The notes under the pieces were generated by a model. The model was not told the DNA's origin and did not search any database. It worked only from the letters and a program-made list of their open reading frames with translations. A stretch of 62,983 nucleotides of DNA from positions 1-62,983 of the forward strand of contig JANNDW010000384.1 of assembly GCA_031378125.1 (NCBI GenBank), in the 5' to 3' direction. Shown here one piece after another: positions 8,998 through 21,614 of this stretch (position 1 is the stretch's first letter; each line of letters opens with the position of its first letter). The position numbers and the translations under genes were made by a program. The stretch is from LGRD01 sp031378125. GTDB taxonomy: Bacteria; Pseudomonadota; Gammaproteobacteria; Burkholderiales; Burkholderiaceae_C.

Positions 8998-9705
8998 TCA
9001 CCAGGGCAGCGCGTGGCCGTACTGGTTGAAAAATCCGCCGGTCGAATCGGCGCCGAGCCGGTCGATGGTCGCCAGCAGCCGTGCCGCGGCATCCTCTGGC
9101 GCTTGCACCGTCAATCCCGTTTTCGCAAACGGTGCGGACAGTGGCGTGGCGACCGTTCCCGGGTGCAGCGCAACGCAAATTGCCGATGGTTGGCTGCGCT
9201 TCAATTCGATCGACGCCGTCCGCACCAGTTGATTCAGCGCCGCCTTCGAAGCGCGGTAGCTGTGCCAACCGCCCAAGCGGTTGTCACCGATGCTGCCGAC
9301 CTTGGCCGACAGCGTTGCGAACACCGCTTTGCCGTCACGCGGCAACAGCGGAAGGAAATGCTTCATCAACAACGCCGGGCCGATCGCATTGATCGCGAAG
9401 GCACGCGCCATGTGGGCCGGGTCCAACTGGCGCCAACTCTTCTCGGGCTCGACGCCGTCGCCATGCAAAAACCCCGCGGCGTTGATCAGCAACCGAAGCG
9501 GCAAGCCACTGCCTGCCGCTTGGTCTGCCGCGTGAGCGATCGTGGCCTCCCGACACACATCGAGCGGCGGGTCACTGCGCCGGCTGAAGCCCAGCACGCG
9601 GGCGAAGCAGGCTTCGCTGCGCAGCTGTGCCAGCAAGGCCTGGCCGATGCCTCCGCTCGCGCCGATGACAAGCGCCAGACCTCCGGCAGGAAACGATTCG
9701 AGCAT
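8998..9705 (-). CDS. SDR-family oxidoreductase (C-factor-like)
   Basis: About 235 residues of the classical short-chain dehydrogenase fold. The nucleotide-binding motif is GASGGIGQ near the N-terminus, the NAG-like motif is INAAG, and the catalytic pair is in YRASKAALNQ. It resembles the CsgA/C-factor type of short SDR rather than FabG. The ATG at 9705 is preferred over a TTG two codons upstream. It lies between the HiPIP gene and dapC on the same strand, but nothing ties it to either. Substrate unknown. Confidence 0.8.
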   Translation of the reverse strand: MLESFPAGGLALVIGASGGIGQALLAQLRSEACFARVLGFSRRSDPPLDVCREATIAHAADQAAGSGLPLRLLINAAGFLHGDGVEPEKSWRQLDPAHMARAFAINAIGPALLMKHFLPLLPRDGKAVFATLSAKVGSIGDNRLGGWHSYRASKAALNQLVRTASIELKRSQPSAICVALHPGTVATPLSAPFAKTGLTVQAPEDAAARLLATIDRLGADSTGGFFNQYGHALPW

Positions 9706-9741
9706 CCGCAAGCCGTCGTCGTCGCCGGCGCAAAGGCGGGA

Positions 9742-10062
9742 TCAGCCGACCTTCTTGGCCCAGGCGCTGCACCATCCGTTGCCGGCGACCTGTTTGCCAG
9801 CAAACAGCGGGCAACCACCCGCGGCATCGCTGGCCTTGCCCTGGTACAGCTGGCAATTGCTGCATTTCTGCGAGGCTTCGTGCTTGGGGTACTTCTTATC
9901 ATCCACCTTGGTGGTGTCTTGCTTGTAGGCCAGGGCCACGGCTTGGGCGTCCGCTTCGGCGAGCGCCGGCCCGGCTTGCGCCATCAAGGCGCTGGAGGCA
10001 GCAAGCGTTGAGCCCGCAGCGGCGGCCTGAATCATGAACGTGCGGCGGTTGGTGGGGTTCAT
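9742..10062 (-). CDS. High-potential iron-sulfur protein (HiPIP), Tat-exported
   Basis: 106 residues, a small periplasmic electron carrier with one [4Fe-4S] cluster. The four ligands are Cys67, Cys70, Cys84 and Cys98, with the family spacing CSNC...CPLF...WCSAW. The precursor has a twin-arginine signal (NRRTFM at residues 5-10, then an alanine-rich segment), as expected for a protein folded with its cluster before export. The ATG at 10062 begins MNPTNRRTF; longer in-frame starts add only unlikely residues. HiPIPs donate electrons to terminal oxidases or reaction centres; no partner gene is adjacent. Confidence 0.93.
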   Translation of the reverse strand: MNPTNRRTFMIQAAAAGSTLAASSALMAQAGPALAEADAQAVALAYKQDTTKVDDKKYPKHEASQKCSNCQLYQGKASDAAGGCPLFAGKQVAGNGWCSAWAKKVG

Positions 10063-10186
10063 AGCGCATCTCGTGAGTTGAAGAAGGCCGCATCGTGCCA
10101 CAACCAGACTTGAGAGTCTCTTTGTGAACTCATGGGTTACTAGTTTCGTCGGGATAGGTCCCGTTTGGAGGCTGCGGTCCGCTATC

Positions 10187-10223
10187 GCAGTCCGCGGTCG
10201 GCAGTCCGCGGTCGGCAGTCCGC
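10187..10223. repeat. 14-bp tandem repeat, 2.6 copies
   Basis: GCAGTCCGCGGTCG occurs twice head to tail (10187-10200 and 10201-10214) followed by a 9-bp partial copy. A related CTGCGGTCCGC lies just before. It is in the 199-bp divergent region between the HiPIP gene and the broken alkB gene, about 40 bp upstream of the latter's ATG. The repeat could be slippage debris or a protein-binding site; nothing supports a choice. Confidence 0.8.
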
Positions 10224-10261
10224 TTGACGCCGCCAAGCGGGCCTCGCATCATCTCTGCGCC

Positions 10262-11181
10262 ATGAACGCATTTGCACGCAGCGCCGCGCCGCTCTCACCG
10301 TTGTCGCTGCGCTTTGAGCTGGCCTGGACCATGCCTGTGGCGGTCGGATTGGCGGCGCTGTATTCACCTTGGATGGCGTGGCTGGCCGGCACCGGCTTTC
10401 AGGTGGGAATGGCCTGCGTGGAGCTGCTTCCATGGAACACCCGCTCACCCGCCGCCGTGGCGCCGCACCGCCGGTTTGCCAGCATGCTGCGCACGCATGT
10501 GCTGCTGCAGGCGGTGTTGCTCGGCATCGGGGTCTGGGTGGCTGCGTCCACAAGCCCTGTGGGAGGGCTGTGGGCGATGCTGGCTTTGGGCATCGGCATC
10601 GGCGGGGTGACCGGCGGCCAGGGCATCACCTTTGCGCACGAACTCGGGCATTCGCGCTCAAGGCTCGATCGGGCCTTGGGCTGGCTGCTGATGGCCAGCG
10701 TCAATTACAGCCACTTCATGGTCGAGCACTACCGCGGGCACCCTCCACGCGCGGCCACGCGCGACGACCCGGCATCGGCGCGCGCGGGTGAATCGCTGTG
10801 GCGCTTTTTGCCTCGCACCCTGGCCGGCAGCTGGCGCAGTCGGCCTACGCGGTGTTCTTGCAGGAGACCATCAACGACATCGAGCACTACGGGCTGCAGC
10901 GCCAAGAGCACGGCGGCAAGCGCGAGCCCTTCGGCGTGATGCGTGCGTGGAACGCGGACCATTGGCTCACCCACTGTTTCATCGCCAACCTGCAACGCCA
11001 CTCCGACCACCACATGCATGCGTCGAAGCCGTACCCCACGCTGGACGCGCTGCGCGGCCCGCAATTGCCGACCGGTTACGCCGGCTGCCTGAGGCTGGCG
11101 TCCGTGCCGCCCTTGTGGTTTCGTGCAATGGATGCACGCATCAACGCACTCGGCACACCACGCCCTTCAGAAACGCCATGA
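10262..11181 (+). pseudogene. AlkB-type membrane hydroxylase/desaturase, broken by internal deletion and frameshift
   Basis: Two reading frames together spell one alkane 1-monooxygenase-like membrane di-iron protein. The 5' frame (ATG 10262 to about 10845) has membrane helices, HELGHSRSRLDRALGW and HYRGHPPRAATRDDPASAR. The 3' frame (about 10840 to 11181) carries ETINDIEHYGLQ and NLQRHSDHHMHASKPYPTL, the last two AlkB histidine boxes. The piece normally between them, some 40-60 residues including a membrane span, is missing and the frame changes, so the parts cannot form one protein. The second His of the usual GHH box is also replaced by Pro. The stop overlaps the start of the next gene (ATGA), which suggests the two were once co-translated. 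Confidence 0.85.
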
Positions 11182-12359
11182 CAAAACAACTGAGCACCGC
11201 TGAAACTCTGCCCATCGATGCCGCCGATGCGCTGCTGGTCGGCCGCGCCTGGGTGCCGGGCCATCGCGGCGGCCCGACGCTGGTGCTGCTGCGTGACGGC
11301 GTGCTGCACGACGTCAGCGCGCTGGCCCCGACGATGGCCGCCTTGCTGGAGCGCCTTGATGCCGTGCAGGGGCTGCGCGCTGCGCCGGCGCGGCCGCTCG
11401 GGCCCTTGTCCGATTGGCTGGCCGACACGCTCTCACACGGGCCTGATTTTGCGCAGCGCCACTTGCTGGCGCCGAACGACTTGCAGGTCGTCAAGGCCGC
11501 CGGCGTCACATTCGCCGAGAGCATGGTCGAGCGTGTGATCGAGGAACAGACCCGCGGCGACCCGACCCGGGCCGAAGCGGTGCGCCGCCAGGTGGTCGCG
11601 GTGGTTGGCGATGACCTGGCCCGCATCCGCCCCGGCTCGCCCCAGGCGGAGCAGTTGAAGGCCCTGTTGCTGGAGCAAAAGCTCTGGTCGCAGTACCTGG
11701 AGGTGGGCATCGGGCCGTACGCCGAAATTTTTACCAAGGCGGCGCCGATGGCGTCGCTGGGCACCGGGGTGGAGATCGGCCTGCATTCCGAGTCGACATG
11801 GAACAACCCCGAGCCCGAGGTCGTGCTGGCGGTGTCGCCACGCGGCCAGGTGGTTGGCGCGGCGCTGGGCAACGATGTCAACCTGCGTGACTTCGAGGGC
11901 CGCAGCGCGCTGTTGCTGGGCAAGGCGAAAGACAACAACGGTTCGTGCGCGATCGGCCCATTCATCCGTTTGTTCGACGATCACTTCGGCATGGCCGAGG
12001 TGCGCAACGCCGTGGTCAGACTGAACGTGACCGGCGACGACGGTTTTGTGCTGGAAGGATCGAGTTCGATGGCGCGCATCAGCCGCGACCCGCTCGACCT
12101 GGTGGCGCATGCGATGGGCCCGCATCACCAGTATCCCGATGGAATGATGCTGTTCTGCGGCACCATGTTCGCGCCCATCAAGGACCGCGACGCACCCGGC
12201 GCCGGCTTCACCCACCACCTGGGCGACAGGGTCACGATCAGCACCGGGCGGCTGGGCGGCCTGGTGAACTGGGTCAATCGCAGCGACCGCATTCCGCCGT
12301 GGCAGTTCGGGGTCGGTGCATTGATGCGCAACCTGGCGGGGCGGGGGCTGCTGGGTTGA
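11178..12359 (+). CDS. Fumarylacetoacetate hydrolase (FAH) family protein
   Basis: 393 residues. The C-terminal two thirds match the FAH fold: the metal-binding acidic residues are in TWNNPEPEVVLAV, then GNDVNLRD, and GSCAIGPFIRLFDD and PWQFGVGALM near the end. The approximately 150-residue N-terminal portion resembles FAH-family dehydratases/hydrolases of sugar-acid catabolism more than true fumarylacetoacetase. The ATG at 11178 overlaps the stop of the broken alkB gene. The frame is intact, so the gene may still be made, although its upstream partner is not. The substrate is not determinable here. Confidence 0.85.
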   Translation: MTKQLSTAETLPIDAADALLVGRAWVPGHRGGPTLVLLRDGVLHDVSALAPTMAALLERLDAVQGLRAAPARPLGPLSDWLADTLSHGPDFAQRHLLAPNDLQVVKAAGVTFAESMVERVIEEQTRGDPTRAEAVRRQVVAVVGDDLARIRPGSPQAEQLKALLLEQKLWSQYLEVGIGPYAEIFTKAAPMASLGTGVEIGLHSESTWNNPEPEVVLAVSPRGQVVGAALGNDVNLRDFEGRSALLLGKAKDNNGSCAIGPFIRLFDDHFGMAEVRNAVVRLNVTGDDGFVLEGSSSMARISRDPLDLVAHAMGPHHQYPDGMMLFCGTMFAPIKDRDAPGAGFTHHLGDRVTISTGRLGGLVNWVNRSDRIPPWQFGVGALMRNLAGRGLLG

Positions 12360-12366
12360 CTGGCAC

Positions 12367-13587
12367 TCAGTCGCAGTCGCTGCGCTCCTGCGCCTTCAGG
12401 CAGTCCGCGTATCCCGCGTCGGTGCGCAAGCGGTACAGCACACGCGCCGCAACGGCGGTGTCGGGGAAATCCGAGAACAGCCCGTCGATGCCCAGCTGAT
12501 AGAACTGCAGGTACTCGTTGACCGGGTTGCCGGTGTAGTCGCTCGGCAAGCGGCGTTGCTCGTTGCGGAAGGTGTAGGCGTGCACCAGCAGGCCGGCCTT
12601 GTGGGCGCGCGCAATCAGGTCGGTGGGGGGCGCCAGCTTGCGTGCCGCTTCGCCGGGGCCGGTGCCAGCGGGGTCGGCCACGGTGCTGACGATGTAGCGC
12701 TTCCAAGGGCCAATGCCGTCGGCGTAGCGAGCCACTTCCTTCAGCCCGGCGTCGGTGGCGAAGTAGCCGAAGGTGCGGGCCAGCAGTTCCGGGTTGCCGG
12801 AAACCGTCCAGTCGTAGGGCCGGTCAAAGGGCGCGTTGTAGGCCAGCGTGCCATCCGCGTTGACGTCGTCGGCATCGATCAGCTGGACCAGCTTGACCCG
12901 CGTCATGTGGCGCAAGGCTTTCAGGTTGGCCTGCTCGAAGGACTGGATGAACACCGGCGCCTCGCGGTAGTTCCAGCCCGCGCGCGTCAACACGTTCAGC
13001 AGCCGCTGCTCGAGCGGCAGGCCGATTCCCTGGTGGTAGGTCGGGTGCTTGGTTTCCGGGTAGACGCCGACAACGCGGCCGGCCTCTTTGCCCTTGCGCT
13101 TGGCCAGCTCGATCACCTCGGCAAAGGTCGGGATCTCGAACTTGCCGTTGAATTCCTGGGGCCGCTCGGCAAACGCCTGCTTGGCGCGCAAGGTTTTGAT
13201 CTCGGCCAGTGTGAAGTCGGAGGCCCAGAAGCCTTCCTCTGGCGCGCCGTCGAGCGCCACGATGCGCCTGCGCGACGCAAACTCGGAGTGCTCTGCCACA
13301 TCGGTGGTGTTGATCATGTTGGGCTCGTGGCGCGCGATCAGGTGGCCGTCTTTGGTGGCCACCAGGTCGGGTTCGATGAAGTCCGCGCCCAGCTCGATGG
13401 CCAGCGCATAGCCTTCGAGCGTGTGCTCGGGCAGGTAGCCGCTGGCGCCGCGGTGGCCGATGACCAATGGCGCCTCGAACTTGTTGTGATCGTGGTGGCG
13501 TCGCTTGTCGGCAAAGGCCGAATCACTGACGCTGGCAAATGTGAGTGCGCAGGCCAACGCGGCCAGGCCGGCAAGAGAAGATCGCAT
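12367..13587 (-). CDS. Glycerophosphodiester phosphodiesterase, exported (GlpQ-like)
   Basis: 406 residues. It should hydrolyse glycerophosphodiesters to glycerol-3-phosphate and an alcohol in the periplasm. A signal peptide spans about residues 1-26 (hydrophobic core then SDSAFA). The GDPD catalytic region follows: HRGASGYLPEHT and FIEPDLVATKDG with HEPN, then VGVYPETKHP. The ATG at 13587 has GGAGG 6 nt upstream, which settles the start. The length exceeds cytoplasmic UgpQ (about 250) and fits periplasmic GlpQ. No glpT is adjacent. Confidence 0.92.
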   Translation of the reverse strand: MRSSLAGLAALACALTFASVSDSAFADKRRHHDHNKFEAPLVIGHRGASGYLPEHTLEGYALAIELGADFIEPDLVATKDGHLIARHEPNMINTTDVAEHSEFASRRRIVALDGAPEEGFWASDFTLAEIKTLRAKQAFAERPQEFNGKFEIPTFAEVIELAKRKGKEAGRVVGVYPETKHPTYHQGIGLPLEQRLLNVLTRAGWNYREAPVFIQSFEQANLKALRHMTRVKLVQLIDADDVNADGTLAYNAPFDRPYDWTVSGNPELLARTFGYFATDAGLKEVARYADGIGPWKRYIVSTVADPAGTGPGEAARKLAPPTDLIARAHKAGLLVHAYTFRNEQRRLPSDYTGNPVNEYLQFYQLGIDGLFSDFPDTAVAARVLYRLRTDAGYADCLKAQERSDCD

Positions 13588-13671
13588 GAGGTGCCTCCAG
13601 ATTGTTCGAATGATCGATCCTAGGCAACCGCTGTGACGCTGCCGTGACGTCGGCAGCGCTCTTCGCACGGT

Positions 13672-14148
13672 TCAGCCCAGCAGCCCATTCTGCGCCGCAT
13701 GCGCCGGCAATTCCACCACCGGCTGCGGTTTCCAGCCCTTCTTGCGGTGCTCGGCCACCACAACGGTGTAGATGCCGCCGCGCACGAACCACTTGGCGGT
13801 GATGCGGATGAAGCGCGGCGCCGCGGCCTTGACGATGTCGTCCAGGATGTGATTGGTGACCTTCTCGTGGAACGCGCCAACGTTGCGGTAGCTCCAGAAA
13901 TACATCTTCAGACTCTTCAATTCCACGCACATTTTGTCGGCCACCATGTCGATGGTGAAATGCGCAAAGTCGGGCTGGCCGGTCAACGGGCAGTGGCAAG
14001 TGAATTCGGGCACCTGGAACTGGATGACGTAGTCTCGCTTGGGCGCCGGGTTGGCAAACACATGCAGCTCCTTGCTCGGCGCCGTGGGCGGGTTGGGCGG
14101 CATGGGGCGCTCTTTGGCGGCCGTTTTCTTGGGTGCGGGCTGGGTCAT
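13672..14148 (-). CDS. queF: QueF, NADPH-dependent 7-cyano-7-deazaguanine reductase
   Basis: 158 residues, the short (single-domain) QueF type. It reduces preQ0 to preQ1 in queuosine tRNA modification. The catalytic Cys53 and Asp60 lie in CPLTGQPD with the 7-residue spacing seen in B. subtilis QueF, and ELKSLKMYFWSYRN is the usual NADPH/preQ0 segment. The ATG at 14148 is chosen because upstream sequence leaves the family alignment. It is divergent from smc across a 164-bp gap. Other queuosine genes are not in this window. Confidence 0.95.
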   Translation of the reverse strand: MTQPAPKKTAAKERPMPPNPPTAPSKELHVFANPAPKRDYVIQFQVPEFTCHCPLTGQPDFAHFTIDMVADKMCVELKSLKMYFWSYRNVGAFHEKVTNHILDDIVKAAAPRFIRITAKWFVRGGIYTVVVAEHRKKGWKPQPVVELPAHAAQNGLLG

Positions 14149-14312
14149 CTGGATACAGTTTGGAAGGGGTTCGAAGCGAGGACGCGATGGTATCATCCAG
14201 GCCCTTTGAGGAGGCCCCGGAACGCACCCCGACGTACCGAGTTTCCTTAGACGAATCAAGCACTTAGGCGCGTCCCGCGTCCGCCGACAGACCTGCCCGC
14301 CACGCCCATTCC

Positions 14313-17840
<3,528 letters not shown>

Positions 17841-17850
17841 GGGTGTTGCG

Positions 17851-18900
17851 ATGAACAGCCTCACGGTCGCGCTTGCTGTTCTGGGCGGCGTGGTGCTGGC
17901 GGCCATCGTGGCCCACGGCGCCTGGACGGCCCGCAAGGCCGATCCCAAGCGGGCTGCGCGGGACGACGGGCCCGCCGAGCTGCGCGAGCCCGTGATGGAC
18001 GGCGTGGCCGGGTTGAGCGCCGAGCTGACCGACACCTCAGCGCCGTTTTCACTCGAACGAAAGTCTCCCAAGCGAACCTCGGCGCGGCTGGACGCGCTGA
18101 TCGATGCGATTGTGGTGCTGAACATCGATGCCCCCGTCAGCGGCGACATGCTGCTGGCACACTTGCCGCCCACCCGGCGCGCGGGCAGCAAGCCGTTTCT
18201 GATCGAGGGCCTGAACACCCTCAACGGTGAATGGGAGCCGCCGCTGGCCGGGCAGCACTACAGCGAAGTGCAGGCCGGCGTGCAACTGGCCAATCGCGGT
18301 GGCGCGCTGAACGAAATCGAATACTCCGAGTTCGTGCAGGCCGTGCAGCCGTTTTGCGAATCCATTGGCGCCATGACCGACTACCCCGACATGCTGGAGG
18401 TGGTGGCCCGCGCGCGCGAGCTTGACACCTTTGCCAGCCAGCATGACGCGCAACTCGCGGTCCATCTGCATGCCCGCTCGTCGCCGTGGAGCGTGAGCTA
18501 CATCCAGCAGCACGCCGCCCGCCACGGCTTCGCGCCCGGCCTGGTGCCGGGCCGGCTGGTGCTGCCTTCAGATGAGGAGGGCGCCCCACCGGTGTTGACG
18601 CTCAGCTTCGACTCGCTGACGGCCCTGGACGAGAACCCCAACCAGGCCGAGGTGCGCGACGTGACCCTGAGCTTCGATGTGCCGCAGACCGACGCCCGCG
18701 TTGGCCCCTTCGTGTCGTGGCAGGCCAGCGCCCAGGCGCTGTCGCTGGGCATGGACGCGGCCATCGTCGACGACAACGGCCAGCCGCTCAGCGCACCGGG
18801 CTTTGCCGTGATCGGTGGCGAACTCGGGCAGTTGTACCAGGCCTTGGAAGAGCGTGATCTGGCGGCGGGATCGATGGCCACCCGGCGTTTGTTCAGCTGA
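17851..18900 (+). CDS. zipA: ZipA-like cell division protein
   Basis: 349 residues. An N-terminal membrane anchor (about residues 5-25) is followed by a short charged linker and a C-terminal domain matching the FtsZ-binding ZipA domain (for example FSLERKSPKRTSARLDALIDAI earlier and LTLSFDVPQTDAR with FGQL-like segments later). ZipA tethers FtsZ to the inner membrane. The linker is shorter and less proline-rich than in E. coli. The position between smc and ligA matches other Burkholderiales, where a ZipA homologue precedes ligA. The assignment rests on domain look and context. Confidence 0.85.
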   Translation: MNSLTVALAVLGGVVLAAIVAHGAWTARKADPKRAARDDGPAELREPVMDGVAGLSAELTDTSAPFSLERKSPKRTSARLDALIDAIVVLNIDAPVSGDMLLAHLPPTRRAGSKPFLIEGLNTLNGEWEPPLAGQHYSEVQAGVQLANRGGALNEIEYSEFVQAVQPFCESIGAMTDYPDMLEVVARARELDTFASQHDAQLAVHLHARSSPWSVSYIQQHAARHGFAPGLVPGRLVLPSDEEGAPPVLTLSFDSLTALDENPNQAEVRDVTLSFDVPQTDARVGPFVSWQASAQALSLGMDAAIVDDNGQPLSAPGFAVIGGELGQLYQALEERDLAAGSMATRRLFS

Positions 18901-18902
18901 CC

Positions 18903-20975
18903 ATGCCAGCATCGGTTGCCGCTGAACGTGCCGCCCGGTTGCGCGAGCAACTGCAGCATCACGCTCACCGCTACTACGTGCTCGACGAACCGCAGATTCC
19001 GGATGCCGAATACGACAGGCTGTTCCAGGAACTGCAGGCGCTGGAGCTTGCGCACCCCGAGCTGCTGACGCCGGATTCGCCCACGCAACGGGTCATTGGC
19101 AAGGTGCTGGATGGCTTCACACCCGTGCGCCATGCGGTGCCCATGCTGTCCATCCGCACCGAGACCGACACCGAGCCCGGCGGCGCGGTGGCTTTCGACG
19201 CCAGAGTGCGCCGCGAACTGGCACTGACAGAAACCGACCCGCCCGTGCAATACGCCGCCGAGCTGAAGTTCGACGGCCTGGCCATCAACCTGCGCTACGA
19301 GCATGGCGTGCTCGTGCAGGCCGCCACGCGCGGTGACGGTGAAACCGGCGAGGACGTGACGCAGAACATCCGCACCATCGGCCAGATTCCGCTGCGCTTG
19401 GCCGGCGTGACCGCGGCGGTGCTCGAAGTGCGCGGCGAGGTCTACATGAGCCGCGATCAATTCGAGGCCCTCAACGAACGCCAGCGCGCGTTGATCGCAG
19501 CGGGTGCGAAAAACGAAAAGACCTTCGTCAACCCGCGCAACGCCGCCGCCGGTGCGGTGCGCCAACTCGACCCGGCGATGGCCGCCAAACGCCCCCTGAG
19601 CTTTTTCGCCTACGGCCTGGGTGACGTGCAAGGCTGGGACATCCCGCCCACCCACAGCGGCCTGCTCGACTCGCTGCTGGCCATGGGCGCACCCGTGTGC
19701 AAAGACCGTGCCGTGGTGGAAGGTGCCCAAGGGTTGATCCAGTTCCACCAGGCCATGGGCGCCAAACGCGACAGCTTGCCCTTCGACATCGACGGCGTGG
19801 TCTACAAAGTCAACTCGCGCGAGCTGCAGCGGCGCCTGGGCTTCGTGAGCCGCGAGCCACGCTGGGCCGTGGCGCACAAGTACCCCGCGCAAGAGCAGAT
19901 GACGGTCGTGCGCGGTATCGATGTGCAGGTCGGCCGCACCGGCAAGCTCACGCCCGTGGCCAAGCTGGCGCCGGTGTTCGTGGGCGGCACCACGGTGAGC
20001 AACGCCACCTTGCACAACGAAGACGAAACCCGCCGCAAGGACGTGCGCGTGGGCGACACCGTGGTGGTGCGGCGCGCAGGCGACGTGATCCCCGAGGTGG
20101 TGAGCGTGGTGCTGGAGCGCCGCCCGGCCGACGTGGGCGAGCCCTTCGACCTGTACAAGCGCCTGGCCGGCAAGTGCCCCATCTGCGGCAGCGACATTGC
20201 GCGCGAAGAAGAGGAAGTGGACTGGCGCTGCTCCGGCGGCCTGTTCTGCCCCGCGCAGCGCAAGCAGGCTGTTTTGCACTTTGCCCAGCGCCGCGCGCTG
20301 GACATCGACGGCCTGGGCGACAAGCTGGTGGACCAGCTGGTGGACGCTGGCCTGATCCGCACCCTGCCCGAGTTGTACACGCTGGGCCTGGGCAAACTCA
20401 CTGCGCTGGAGCGCATGGGCGAGAAGAGCGCGCAGAACCTGCTGGTCGGCCTGCAAAAGAGCAAGCGCACCACTCTCGCTCGGTTCGTCTACGGCCTGGG
20501 CATACGCCACGTGGGCGAAACCACCGCCAAGGACCTGGCCAAACACTTTGGTTCGCTTGATCGATTGTTGGATGCGACCGAGGAGCAACTGCTGCAAGTT
20601 AGCGACGTGGGCCCCGTCGTCGCCCAAAGCCTGCACACCTTTTTGGCCCAGCCGCACAACCGCGAAGTGATAGAGCAACTGCGCGCCGCTGGCATCATCT
20701 GGGAAGAAGGCGAGGGCACCGCGGCCAATTCCGCGCCGCAACTGTTGGCCGGCAAGACCTTTGTGCTCACCGGCACGCTGCCCACCCTGAGCCGCGACGA
20801 AGCCAAGGAGTTGATCGAAGCGGCGGGCGGCAAGGTGGCCGGCTCCGTCTCCAAGAAGACGCACTTCGTGGTGGCGGGGGAAGAGGCGGGCAGCAAGCTG
20901 GAGAAGGCGCGGGAGTTGGGGGTTGAGGTGATAGACGAGGCGGGATTGAAGCAACTGGCATCGCATCATGGATGA
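18903..20975 (+). CDS. ligA: LigA, NAD-dependent DNA ligase
   Basis: 690 residues. It seals nicks in replication and repair using NAD. The adenylation lysine is Lys122 in ELKFDG. The order is: N-terminal Ia domain (YYVLDEPQIPDAEYDRL), adenylation domain, OB fold, four-cysteine zinc finger (CPICGSD...WRCSGGLFCPAQ), helix-hairpin-helix repeats (LDIDGLGDKLVDQL, LGIRHVGETTA) and C-terminal BRCT domain (GKTFVLTGTLPTLSRDEA). It starts 2 bp after zipA and overlaps the next possible start by 4 bp. Confidence 0.98.
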   Translation: MPASVAAERAARLREQLQHHAHRYYVLDEPQIPDAEYDRLFQELQALELAHPELLTPDSPTQRVIGKVLDGFTPVRHAVPMLSIRTETDTEPGGAVAFDARVRRELALTETDPPVQYAAELKFDGLAINLRYEHGVLVQAATRGDGETGEDVTQNIRTIGQIPLRLAGVTAAVLEVRGEVYMSRDQFEALNERQRALIAAGAKNEKTFVNPRNAAAGAVRQLDPAMAAKRPLSFFAYGLGDVQGWDIPPTHSGLLDSLLAMGAPVCKDRAVVEGAQGLIQFHQAMGAKRDSLPFDIDGVVYKVNSRELQRRLGFVSREPRWAVAHKYPAQEQMTVVRGIDVQVGRTGKLTPVAKLAPVFVGGTTVSNATLHNEDETRRKDVRVGDTVVVRRAGDVIPEVVSVVLERRPADVGEPFDLYKRLAGKCPICGSDIAREEEEVDWRCSGGLFCPAQRKQAVLHFAQRRALDIDGLGDKLVDQLVDAGLIRTLPELYTLGLGKLTALERMGEKSAQNLLVGLQKSKRTTLARFVYGLGIRHVGETTAKDLAKHFGSLDRLLDATEEQLLQVSDVGPVVAQSLHTFLAQPHNREVIEQLRAAGIIWEEGEGTAANSAPQLLAGKTFVLTGTLPTLSRDEAKELIEAAGGKVAGSVSKKTHFVVAGEEAGSKLEKARELGVEVIDEAGLKQLASHHG

Positions 20976-20998
20976 TCTTCGACGGGAATGACCTCGCA

Positions 20999-21565
20999 AT
21001 GCGCCTCACAGGAGTTCTACGCACCTGGCACGCTGACCGAGGCTTCGGTTTCATCGCGCCCACTCATGTTGGGCCTGAACTATTCGTGCACGTCAAAGCC
21101 TTCCCGCAGGACGGCACTCACCCCAGCGTTGGCGAAAGGCTGACCTATGAGTTGGGCCGCGGGAACGACGGCAAACCCCGCGCGGTCAATGTCGTCCGCG
21201 CCGCCATTGGCAACAAGGGCAGAACGTCGAAGGCGCGGGTGGAGCGTGCGCCAAGCGCGAGCAGTTGGTTCGGGTCGCTGCTGGTGCTGGGCCTGCTGGT
21301 GGGCGGTGCGTACTACGGCTACTCTCGATTCGCGGCTTACCAGCACCGTCTGGCGCTGGAGAATTCTCCTGTCCTGCGGGAACACAAGCCCATCGACATT
21401 GGGGCGCCTGGGCGTCACTGCGATGGACGCACCAGGTGTTCCGAAATGACGTCGTGTGCAGAAGCCAAATGGTTCATCAACCACTGCCCTGGAACGCAGA
21501 TGGACGGCAATCACGACGGCACGCCTTGCGAGCAGCAATGGTGCACAAGCCCGTTTGCAAAGTGA
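20999..21565 (+). CDS. Cold-shock domain / membrane / Excalibur-domain protein
   Basis: About 188 residues with an unusual order. Residues 1-65 (MRLTGVLRTWHADRGFGFIA, then ELFVHVKAF) form a cold-shock nucleic-acid-binding domain. One transmembrane helix follows near 90-108 (LLVLGLLVGGAYYGYS). The C-terminus is an Excalibur-type domain with paired cysteines and the calcium-binding-like DGNHDGTPCE motif. The start may instead be the ATG at 20972, which overlaps the ligA stop (ATGA) and adds nine residues; the ATG at 20999 is preferred because the cold-shock domain starts there. The likely topology is CSD inside and Excalibur outside. The role is unknown. Confidence 0.8.
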   Translation: MRLTGVLRTWHADRGFGFIAPTHVGPELFVHVKAFPQDGTHPSVGERLTYELGRGNDGKPRAVNVVRAAIGNKGRTSKARVERAPSASSWFGSLLVLGLLVGGAYYGYSRFAAYQHRLALENSPVLREHKPIDIGAPGRHCDGRTRCSEMTSCAEAKWFINHCPGTQMDGNHDGTPCEQQWCTSPFAK

Positions 21566-21614
21566 CTCGCCGCACGAAGACGCATCCCATGCCTGTACCC
21601 GCGAGGTTGAAGCA

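Noticed and set aside
18498..20999. Long antisense frame (about 830 codons) over ligA.
   Set aside because: The LigA motifs are complete on the plus strand, and the antisense frame has no domain or ribosome-binding site.
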